From the NCBI GenBank assembly GCA_016839905.1, contig JAEOTJ010000152.1, positions 1-21,089 on the forward strand: 21,089 nt of DNA, written 5' to 3'. Below the pieces are notes generated by a model, which saw only the letters and a program-made list of their open reading frames with translations, was not told the origin of the DNA and made no database searches. Position 1 is the first letter of the stretch; every line of letters begins with the position of its first letter. Shown here piece by piece: positions 1 through 6,723 of the stretch. Origin of the DNA: Promethearchaeota archaeon. GTDB taxonomy: Archaea; Asgardarchaeota; Lokiarchaeia; Sigynarchaeales; SOKP01. A program made the translations under genes and the position numbers.

Positions 1-935
1 CATTCAAGGTATACCAGATCTCATGTAGATTAACCTCCGTCACGGAAAGCGTGAAGTCAGGAGGTCCGTCAAACACCTCATCTGTCGTGGGATCCGTGAT
101 GGTGACGCTTGGGTCAGTGGTATCCTTGACTATCGAGATGCTATCAGAGGATACATGCCCAACCGTGTCGTTTACATAAAAGGTAAGCGTTACAGGGCCC
201 TCTCCTACTGAAGTCCATGCAATAGAAGAGATCGTGCCATTATCATAAATCGTGTAATTAGTAGTACCTCCATTAAGGGTATACCAAATGGAGTCATCAT
301 TTGGGTCAGTAATAATTACCGTGAAGTCAGGAGGTCCATCAAACACCTCATCAGGCAAGGGATCCGTGATGGAAATGCTAGGAGCGGTTGTATCCTTCTT
401 AATTGAAACACTATCGGATGCGATCTCACCAAATGTATTGTTTAAATAAAATATCAGGGTATTGTCTCCTTCTGACGCTGCTGACCATGCTCCTGAATCA
501 AGAGTACCATTTCCTGTTACTGTATAATTAGTCGCACCGTCATTAATCGTGTACCATATTTTATCCTTATTTGCACCACTTAAGATAATTTCGTACGCAG
601 GAGCCGTCTTAAATATGTCACTATTTGAAGGAGAATTGATAGAAATGGATAATGCGGGAGTTTTGATAACTATCACGGAATCAAATTCGATGTTTCCTGA
701 ACTATCATTTGCATAAAAAGTAAGCATTACAGGGCCATCTGGAAGGGCACCCCAAGCTGCTGAATTAATGGTACCATTTGAAAAAAAGATATGTTTGGTT
801 ATATTGGTGCCAATGGTATACCACATATATTCCTTATAAGGTTCTTTTGTATAAAAGATAAAGTCAGGAGCATTTACGAACTCTTCATTATCAGATGGAC
901 TAGCAATATCAACAACGGAATAACGACATTTTATC
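1..935 (-). repeat. Tandem ~270-bp repeats coding for Ig-like domains
   Basis: Four consecutive units (the leftmost cut by the edge) encode ~90-residue Ig-like domains. Approximate boundaries are 1-130, 131-395, 396-660 and 661-935. The two leftmost units stay similar at the DNA level: GTGAAGTCAGGAGGTCC followed by TCAAACACCTCATC occurs at 51 and again at 321, exactly 270 bp apart, and GATCCGTGATGG occurs at 91 and 361. This points to recent in-frame duplication. The other units are conserved mainly as protein. Confidence 0.75.
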
Positions 936-3079
936 GTATAGGTTGCATTATCATATCCTGCTTGATTTGGTTGTACGAGCAATACATAAGCACCTGTCAT
1001 GGAGGGAGTGTATCTCAATTTAAAAGGGTAAATCATTCCTAAAGAGGATTTTAGTTCGTTTTTTGTCGTGCTTTTAAATTCCACCAATCTCATCGTTAAA
1101 TTGCCCGTTCCAGAGGTGCGATCTAGCGTGAAATCGTATTCTTTTCCCGCTTCTAAATCCATGAAATATGCATCAACATAATTATTGCTACTAGTATTTC
1201 CCTTAAAAATGTTGGTTAGCGTTAAATTGCGGATTTTCTTGAAAATCAATTCAACCATGTATTCGTAATTATCATCTCTTACCCAACTTCCACCTGCACT
1301 GCGGGAATATGAATTAGAGGGATAAAATTCTACTTGATCTTCCTCCACAGCAATATGATTACAATTGCCTGAAGGATCTGAACTATTGAATTGAATGACG
1401 GGATCATCATCAATTGCATAATCCGAACCTTTAAAGAAATATTCTCGCCACTCATACACTAAATTATCAGGTATTTCTGTATCATAGTATAACATTAGGT
1501 TTTCATCCGTGCCACTTCCAATGTCATCTGCCCAGACAGACCAGTTCAAATTCGTTGTTCCAGTTCCAAATGCTTTATATTTATATTTTACACCGGTTAC
1601 AATACTATATCCGAAGGAACTTATATCATAATGAATTTTATATTGTAAATTATCACCTGCTGAATCGTAATATACATTGGCATAAGAGTCATCGGGATTA
1701 TCAGTCAAATAATTCTTATCATACAAATGCCCTGGTGGAACTTTCGTTATGAGGACGCTACTCGAGCCTAAATTTCCGGATATGTCGTCACAGTAGAAAG
1801 TAAGAGTTATAGGACCATCTGATAACACGTCCCATGCATCCGAGTTGACTGTACCATTATCTGTTATTGTATAATTGGTGATACCCCCATCTAGCGTGTA
1901 CCAAATATTATCTATTGAATTTAAATCAATAATTTCGACATTAAAGCTTGGAGCCAATCCAAAAATGGCAGAAGGATTGGGGGAATTAATAGTTATTATG
2001 GGGTCTGTAGTATCAACTACTTGGATTGAATCACTAACGGAATTCCAATTATCTTTATTATCTTCCATCCATATCGTATAGGGATAATTACCGGTGCTTG
2101 AAGGCGTCCAAGAGTCATATTCATACGTGTCTCCCCCTGTATTTGTCATCGAATGGTTAGAACCTTCAAATTCAATTAACACCTGGTTAATTCCTGAATC
2201 ATCTGTGACAACAATTGATATTACTTCCGTATCCCCAAGTTCCAAGGTGGGATCACTTTCAGTTAAATCGGAATAGTCGGGAGGAATGATATCATGGAAA
2301 TTAAATTCCGCTGCAACAATCGCCCAATCATCATTATCACTAGCCGTTGTTCTAAAAGTATATTGTTGTGTTGTGGCTGCATATCTATCGCCCCCCCAAC
2401 CACTAAGATCAGCTCCTAAAGCTCCCGTTCTTAAATCGAATCGTTCAGTTATTCCACTATACGGACTACATGGATAGCAATCCCCATCACCATATGTCGC
2501 ACCTCCAATAATTGTGGACTCAGGTGAGGTCGTTGTAATATAAACAGTGGCAGAGGTACCAGCACCAGTAGCTCCTGCATGGTTCCCCAATGGATCGTCT
2601 TGATCTACATACTCATAAGACATTGCCACCATATAAGCAGCATTGCTCTCTGAATAACTAGATCTCACTTGATCTGATCCAGTAGAGGGATTTATTAAAT
2701 ACCACAATTCAACGCAGCTTTCACCAGCACTAGCACGTCTAGCACGGGTTAAATACACTCCACCATATCTAACATTACTAACGGATTCCCCTCCGTCAAT
2801 ACCTACAATGACGACAAGAAGCCTATCATCTCCCGAGGGAGTGTTATGATAAAAACTAAGCGAAGTACTATCTGATGAAGTGGTAGTGTAAGTACGACTT
2901 TGATATTCTGGTCCTGCAGATGATTTAAGTTTTTCTATTAATTGTTCGGATTCCTTGTTAGCATCATTTTCATCGATTTCCTTCCTTACTTCTTGTACTG
3001 AAGGGATGGATAGCATCATTATTAAAAGGAAAACATTCAAAATCGTGAGATATAGAACTCTTTTATTTTTTTTATACAT
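1..3079 (-). CDS. Giant secreted surface protein with Ig-like repeats (5' part, runs off left edge)
   Basis: The reverse strand is open from an ATG at 3077-3079 to the window edge, 1026 codons with no stop, so the C-terminus is missing. Residues 1-30 look like a signal peptide or membrane anchor (basic MYKKNKR, then a hydrophobic stretch to about 26). Residues ~55-260 resemble the beta-sandwich of bacterial and archaeal secreted proteins with motifs DRLLVVIVGI, VRYGGVYLT and VELWYLINP. Residues ~265-355 form an Ig/CARDB-like domain. Ig-like repeats of ~88-90 residues, marked by IWYTLNGGTTNYT...NGT...W...GPVTLTFY.ND..G, lie at ~358-447, 723-806, 807-896, 897-984 and 985 onward. Between repeats one and two, residues ~450-720 end in a stretch like bacterial pre-peptidase C-terminal (PPC) domains (LEAGKEYDFTLD...GAYVLLV). 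The many Asn-x-Ser/Thr sites suit archaeal S-layer-type glycoproteins. Likely an exported adhesin or envelope component; substrate unknown. The domain names are by eye, not by search. Confidence 0.85.
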   Translation of the reverse strand, partial: MYKKNKRVLYLTILNVFLLIMMLSIPSVQEVRKEIDENDANKESEQLIEKLKSSAGPEYQSRTYTTTSSDSTSLSFYHNTPSGDDRLLVVIVGIDGGESVSNVRYGGVYLTRARRASAGESCVELWYLINPSTGSDQVRSSYSESNAAYMVAMSYEYVDQDDPLGNHAGATGAGTSATVYITTTSPESTIIGGATYGDGDCYPCSPYSGITERFDLRTGALGADLSGWGGDRYAATTQQYTFRTTASDNDDWAIVAAEFNFHDIIPPDYSDLTESDPTLELGDTEVISIVVTDDSGINQVLIEFEGSNHSMTNTGGDTYEYDSWTPSSTGNYPYTIWMEDNKDNWNSVSDSIQVVDTTDPIITINSPNPSAIFGLAPSFNVEIIDLNSIDNIWYTLDGGITNYTITDNGTVNSDAWDVLSDGPITLTFYCDDISGNLGSSSVLITKVPPGHLYDKNYLTDNPDDSYANVYYDSAGDNLQYKIHYDISSFGYSIVTGVKYKYKAFGTGTTNLNWSVWADDIGSGTDENLMLYYDTEIPDNLVYEWREYFFKGSDYAIDDDPVIQFNSSDPSGNCNHIAVEEDQVEFYPSNSYSRSAGGSWVRDDNYEYMVELIFKKIRNLTLTNIFKGNTSSNNYVDAYFMDLEAGKEYDFTLDRTSGTGNLTMRLVEFKSTTKNELKSSLGMIYPFKLRYTPSMTGAYVLLVQPNQAGYDNATYTIKCRYSVVDIASPSDNEEFVNAPDFIFYTKEPYKEYMWYTIGTNITKHIFFSNGTINSAAWGALPDGPVMLTFYANDSSGNIEFDSVIVIKTPALSISINSPSNSDIFKTAPAYEIILSGANKDKIWYTINDGATNYTVTGNGTLDSGAWSAASEGDNTLIFYLNNTFGEIASDSVSIKKDTTAPSISITDPLPDEVFDGPPDFTVIITDPNDDSIWYTLNGGTTNYTIYDNGTISSIAWTSVGEGPVTLTFYVNDTVGHVSSDSISIVKDTTDPSVTITDPTTDEVFDGPPDFTLSVTEVNLHEIWYTLN

Positions 3080-3209
3080 TTTTCTTAATACCTATTTTTT
3101 TCTGAAAATTTGATTAAAATAATATATTCTTTTACATTCTATTTTTATTCTTATTAAGGTAATTATTGAAATAACCTTGATTAACACATTTTTATCAATA
3201 ATATTACAC

Positions 3210-3225
3210 TAGTGATCTAGTGATC
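3210..3225. repeat. Perfect tandem 8-bp repeat upstream of surface-protein gene
   Basis: TAGTGATC occurs twice back to back (3210-3217 and 3218-3225), overlapping the palindrome CACTAGTG. It lies about 130 bp upstream of the surface-protein start. It could be an operator, but there is no direct evidence of binding; short repeats also arise by chance in AT-rich spacers. Confidence 0.3.
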
Positions 3226-3490
3226 ATTTAATGTCATTAGTATATATATTTATTGTCGTTTCTTTTATTATATAAAAATTGTAAAAAAATTAATAATCCT
3301 TTTTTTTTTTCTCTATTAAATTAAGCATCTTAATTTATCGAAAATTGATATTGAATACAGGAATATGGCAGAGAAAAAAGGAGATTTCTAAAATTTAGTG
3401 ATGAAAATAAATAGGATTAAAAAATTAAAATATTTTTTTTTAAAAAGTATTAAAAAGCACAAAAAAATCATTTTAAAATTATAAAAATAA

Positions 3491-3537
3491 ATAAACATAA
3501 GTTATTAGACACTTCTCCTTATTTTCCTTATGTTTAT
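3491..3537. repeat. 11-bp inverted repeat with 25-nt loop
   Basis: ATAAACATAAG at 3491-3501 is perfectly matched by CTTATGTTTAT at 3527-3537. It lies about 190 bp past the 3' end of the tnpB remnant (which is read on the minus strand), so it could be a relic of an IS200/IS605 end hairpin. It could equally be a transcription-related stem-loop. No long T tract follows directly. Confidence 0.45.
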
Positions 3538-3727
3538 AATCTTAATTGGTAATACTTGCATAAAAGTAAATTGTTTCATCGGATCTATTATAGAAAAAGG
3601 GATAATATTTAATCTCCTTCTATGTTTTTCTTATAGTATATATAATTTTTATAACTACCCTAATAGATGCATTAACAACACCTTTAGTAGTTCCGTTCTG
3701 TCAAACCGATAAAATTGATATAAAGCA

Positions 3728-4056
3728 CTATAGTTCATTAGTTTGATTTGCACCTCGAGCAACGAGCTCTTTGAACTCAAGGAGTTCTCCCAACGTTGCT
3801 TTCATTGGTCGCCTTTCAGCGGGAATGGGGCTCTTTACATTCTTATTATTTTTTAATCTTTCCATAGAACTCTTTCAGTAATGTTCATCGGGGCTTGAAC
3901 TTAATGATTGACAGCAAACTCGCAGTTTTGACACTTAAATGTTAGGATCTTACAACTCGTAAGCTTTCCGTACTTTAAACATCGCTTAGAAGTTTTTCCT
4001 GGGTTTATAATACTGACTTTTTTCTCTAAGATTATATTGAATATTGACGAATTTAA
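3728..4056 (-). pseudogene. tnpB: Decayed 3' end of an IS200/IS605-family tnpB
   Basis: Read on the minus strand, 4056 to about 3913 gives a stretch with the classic TnpB C-terminal signature: an (I)INPGKTSKRC segment, then FKCQNCEF and AVNH, where intact proteins have VNPxxTSxxCSxCG...F.C..CG...D.NA. The second zinc-finger Cys is Tyr (RCLKYGK) and the RuvC Asp position is followed or replaced by a TAA stop (AVNH-stop, about 3913-3915). After a frame change another open stretch continues (VKSPIPAERRPMKATLG) to a TAG at 3728-3730. Only the last part of the gene remains, with no recognisable N-terminus or TnpA. This part is richer in GC than the flanks. In living elements this end overlaps the guide (omega/reRNA) region, so a fossil of that RNA may be here. 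Not expected to be functional. Confidence 0.6.
3773..3787. repeat. Short hairpin inside the tnpB remnant end
   Basis: GAACTC-AAG-GAGTTC is a perfect 6-bp stem with a 3-nt loop, close to GAGCTC/CTCGAG palindromes at 3756-3770. It falls at the 3' end of the tnpB remnant, where IS200/IS605 elements carry structured end sequences and the guide RNA scaffold. The assignment to a transposon end is inference. Confidence 0.35.
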
Positions 4057-4081
4057 TTTTTAATTAATCATTAAATCGATG

Positions 4082-4106
4082 CCCACATTTTAGGTGGGGA
4101 TTTTTT
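4082..4106 (+). terminator. Hairpin followed by T run
   Basis: CCCAC (4082-4086) pairs with GTGGG (4094-4098) around a 7-nt loop, followed by GATTTTTT (4099-4106). This has the shape of an intrinsic-type terminator on the plus strand, though no obvious plus-strand gene ends here. It may be a boundary relic of the neighbouring mobile-element fragment, or it may insulate the moxR operon from upstream transcription. Confidence 0.35.
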
Positions 4107-4249
4107 ATGTGTTAAAATCCTTATATACTTGGATGTTAATACCTTAGTTTTCTTGTCGATTTTTTTTATTAATATCCATGTTACCTCTTTTTCTGGGGAA
4201 TGAAATAAGTATAAATAAAAGGAAAAAAATTTATAATACAATAATCGAC

Positions 4250-4257
4250 TTTATATA
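4250..4257 (+). promoter_or_regulatory. Candidate TATA box for the moxR operon
   Basis: TTTATATA sits about 65 bp upstream of the moxR ATG in an AT-rich leader, in the sequence style of archaeal BoxA elements. The leader would then be roughly 40 nt. AT-rich background makes any single TATA match weak evidence. Confidence 0.35.
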
Positions 4258-4321
4258 TTATACGAAAATTTTGAAAAATATAATCAGAATTTTAAATTAA
4301 AATAAAAAAGGAAGTGATTAA

Positions 4322-5296
4322 ATGGCAGATAAAGCTAAGTATTACGAACATGAGGACTTGGATGTTACACCGATAAGGGAAATCGCCCAAGATGTACTTT
4401 CTGAGGTCTCACGAGTCATTGTCGGTAATGGCGAAATATTGCAGCATCTATTCGTCGCACTACTCGTCAATGGACACGTGCTCCTTGAAGGCGTCCCGGG
4501 ACTTGGAAAGACGGTGATGGCCAAGACATTTGCAAATACCCTCGGTATATCTTTTCGACGCGTCCAATTCACGCCAGATTTACTCCCGGCGGACATTACG
4601 GGCGGTAAGATTTTCGATCAAGATTCGGGCAAGTTTGTCCTAATGAAAGGACCGATTTTTGCGAATTTAGTTCTTGCCGACGAGATAAACCGAAGTGCTC
4701 CAAAAACTCAAGCTGCTTTACTCGAGGCAATGGCAGAGCGTCAAGTCACGATCGAAGGAGAGACGCTGGAGCTCATTAAGCCGTTTATTGTGGTCGCTAC
4801 GGAAAATCCTGTTGAGATGGAGGGCACGTATCCGCTTCCCGAAGCGCAGGTTGATAGATTTCTCTTTAAACTCTGGCTGGATTATCCAGAACAAGATGAA
4901 GAAGTAGAAATTCTTAGGCGACAATTAACGGGAGACTCTCCCTCCGTAGAAGGGGTAACTGATGGCAAGGAAATCTTAGAAGCTCAAAAGCTCTGCTCGA
5001 TGGTCTATATAGATGACAGGATTTTAAAATATATTCGAGATATAATTTTAAAGACGAGAAATCATCCACAAATTGCTCTGGGCTGCGGTCCTCGTGCTTC
5101 GCTGGTTTTAATGAAGTGTTCGAAGGCACGCGCAGCAATCCTTGGCCGGTCATATGTTACACCCGATGATGTGAGAGCATTAACAGGTCCCGCATTGAAT
5201 CATCGAATATTATTGAAACCAGAAGCTGAGCTTGAAGGTCTCGATGTAAATACGATCATCAAGCAATTAATAGAAGAAATTCCTGTCCCCATATAA
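4322..5296 (+). CDS. MoxR-family AAA+ ATPase
   Basis: A 324-residue protein with a full MoxR AAA+ core: Walker A GVPGLGKT (about residues 57-64), Walker B LVLADEINR (about 116-124), sensor 1 VVATENP, an arginine-finger region EAQVDRF, and a sensor-2 stretch GCGPRASLVL followed by the lid. MoxR ATPases act as chaperones that assemble or activate vWA-domain partners, usually encoded next door, as here with the DUF58/vWA gene. The ATG start is preceded by GGAAGTGA at 4310-4317, a good Shine-Dalgarno match. Length is normal for the family. The first two thirds of the gene is clearly richer in GC than the genes that follow (about 58 percent in 4441-4500 against about 35 percent in 5641-5700), hinting at different codon use or transfer. 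Cytoplasmic; exact client unknown. Confidence 0.93.
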   Translation: MADKAKYYEHEDLDVTPIREIAQDVLSEVSRVIVGNGEILQHLFVALLVNGHVLLEGVPGLGKTVMAKTFANTLGISFRRVQFTPDLLPADITGGKIFDQDSGKFVLMKGPIFANLVLADEINRSAPKTQAALLEAMAERQVTIEGETLELIKPFIVVATENPVEMEGTYPLPEAQVDRFLFKLWLDYPEQDEEVEILRRQLTGDSPSVEGVTDGKEILEAQKLCSMVYIDDRILKYIRDIILKTRNHPQIALGCGPRASLVLMKCSKARAAILGRSYVTPDDVRALTGPALNHRILLKPEAELEGLDVNTIIKQLIEEIPVPI

Positions 5297-5339
5297 TCCG
5301 GAATAATTTTTTTAAAATAGCATTCAGTTACAAATAAAA

Positions 5340-5414
5340 ATGGAAGAAAAGTCTTTAGAAATGTTGGCTAATAAAATCTTGGAGGTGGAAGAAGATATTA
5401 GGAGGTTATGGTAG
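5340..5414 (+). other. 24-codon open frame ahead of the DUF58 gene
   Basis: An ATG at 5340-5342 opens a 24-residue frame (begins MEEKSLEML) ending at TAG 5412-5414. It is amphipathic and charged and looks less random than most spacer frames, but has no clear ribosome binding site. It overlaps, in a different frame, the hydrophobic segment that should be the start of the DUF58 protein. Either a small leader peptide, or the true N-terminus of the DUF58 protein separated from it by a +1 frameshift near the AGG AGG pair at 5400-5405. Confidence 0.3.
5381..5388 (+). promoter_or_regulatory. Strong ribosome binding site with no ordinary start codon after it
   Basis: GGAGGTGG is close to a full anti-16S match. 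In the DUF58 frame the codon at the usual distance is ATA (5395); no ATG, GTG or TTG occurs in that frame until 5464. A second GGAGGT is at 5401-5406; the ATG at 5408 leads only to four codons. Confidence 0.5.
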
Positions 5415-5463
5415 GTCACTAATTCTTTTCTCCGCGTTTTTTCTAACTGCGGGATTTGCATTT

Positions 5464-6723
5464 GTGAATTACTTTTTAGTGTATTTTGCGATCTTACTCC
5501 TATTTAGTACCATTATCAGCTTGCCCATTTTTCATTATCAGATGAACGTTGAAGAACTTAAAGTACATCGTGAACTTGAAAAAGAAAAGGTTTTTAAAGA
5601 CGATTTTGTTCATGTCAAGGTTGTTATAGAAAATATCGGTAGGAGCGGATTCGATTTTATTGAAATTAGGGATTATTATAATCCAGCGCTTTTTCGCTTA
5701 ATTTTAGGGGAAAATTTTATTTCTACGAGAATTGGTCCAAAAGAACAGGTAAAATTTTCATATGTTCTTGAACCCAGAGTTAGGGGAGAATATCCTTTAG
5801 GTCCATTGTCAATTACCGTTAAAGACAGGTTAGGATTTAACTCGTTGGAACGCATTATTCCAGATAGCGTTACAGACATTTTAATATATCCTCCTTATGA
5901 AGATATCAAGAGAATTGAAATTCTTGGCTCAAAAAGGTCTTTACAATTAAATCATGGTGCTCAAAGGTCAAAACAAAAAGGTTTAGGTTCAGAGTTTTAT
6001 GGAATGAGGAAATATGTTTTCGGGGATCAATTTAGATTAATAGATTGGAAAGCAAGCGTTCGCTCTCGAAAATTAATTGTAAAGGAATTTGAATCTGAAA
6101 GAGATGTAACCGTGATGGTCTTAGTAGATTCTTCTCAATCCATGGCAGGAGGGCAAATTGAAAATACGAAATTTGAATATGCGATTAGGGCGGCAATGTT
6201 ATTGACCAAGGTAGCATTGACGCGCAAGGATCGAGTTGGTATCTTTACTTACTCTGATAAAAAGAATTTTAAATTTTTAAAACCCGATGGTGGAGACGAA
6301 TATTTTTACCGAGTACTTGATTTTGTAGCGAGAATAAAACCACAAGGTAAAAGTAGGATTGTTGAGGCATTAGATCATTTTATTAGAAGATTTCAAAAGC
6401 GTAGTTTAATTTTCATTATCTCTGATTTAGAAGCTGATACGGAAGAAATTTCAAAAGCAATTGGTAAATTAATACCCTTCAATCATACTATAATTTTAAT
6501 AAATCCTTTTAGTCCCTGGTTTGAGATACATGAAATTGATTTGGATCCTTCTGATAAAGCATTGGCAGAAGCCATTAGTGAGGAAATGATGGAGCACGTG
6601 CTATTAATAAAACAAAAAATGAGAAATATGGGTGTTAATATTATTTCATGTGGGCCTGATGACCTCATGAATCAGGTTCTAAAAACTTATTTAGAAGCAA
6701 AGAAAAAGGGGTCGGCTTACTAA
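5464..6723 (+). CDS. DUF58 protein with vWA-like domain, MoxR partner
   Basis: From a GTG at 5464 this gives 419 residues. The DUF58 signature is clear: YGMRKYVFGD...RLIDWKASVRSRKL..KEFE (about 179-210), followed by a vWA-type fold with a metal-site motif DSSQS at 222-226. Before it come a beta-rich domain (residues ~30-150) and one hydrophobic helix (3-20). DUF58 proteins normally begin with two membrane helices; here the first helix (LILFSAFFLTAGFAFV) lies upstream in the same frame, which is open from 5359. That extension contains no ATG, GTG or TTG. A strong ribosome binding site GGAGGTGG (5381-5388) is placed 6 nt before an ATA at 5395, which would give a 442-residue protein. The start is therefore uncertain. 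The gene follows moxR and overlaps the next ATG by one base (TAATG), so it is co-translated with the membrane protein. Likely membrane-bound, worked on by the MoxR ATPase. Confidence 0.9.
   Translation: MNYFLVYFAILLLFSTIISLPIFHYQMNVEELKVHRELEKEKVFKDDFVHVKVVIENIGRSGFDFIEIRDYYNPALFRLILGENFISTRIGPKEQVKFSYVLEPRVRGEYPLGPLSITVKDRLGFNSLERIIPDSVTDILIYPPYEDIKRIEILGSKRSLQLNHGAQRSKQKGLGSEFYGMRKYVFGDQFRLIDWKASVRSRKLIVKEFESERDVTVMVLVDSSQSMAGGQIENTKFEYAIRAAMLLTKVALTRKDRVGIFTYSDKKNFKFLKPDGGDEYFYRVLDFVARIKPQGKSRIVEALDHFIRRFQKRSLIFIISDLEADTEEISKAIGKLIPFNHTIILINPFSPWFEIHEIDLDPSDKALAEAISEEMMEHVLLIKQKMRNMGVNIISCGPDDLMNQVLKTYLEAKKKGSAY

Larger units (their letters stand above)
3080..4249. other. Long intergenic region, no intact gene
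   Basis: This stretch of about 1.2 kb is very AT-rich (many A and T runs, for example 3299-3310 and 3420-3490). It contains the promoter side of the surface-protein gene, the tnpB remnant, and a few small inverted repeats listed separately. A 60-codon open frame at 3530-3712 lacks a ribosome binding site and looks like chance. I see no tRNA or other structured RNA that I can name. Confidence 0.7.

Noticed and set aside
791..2477. Several plus-strand open frames of 60-83 codons
   Set aside because: They are antisense to the continuous minus-strand surface-protein frame, which explains the region fully.
3530..3712. 60-codon open frame in the AT-rich spacer
   Set aside because: No ribosome binding site; composition is that of translated spacer (I, F, N, Y); it lies just beyond the tnpB remnant with no sign of coding constraint.
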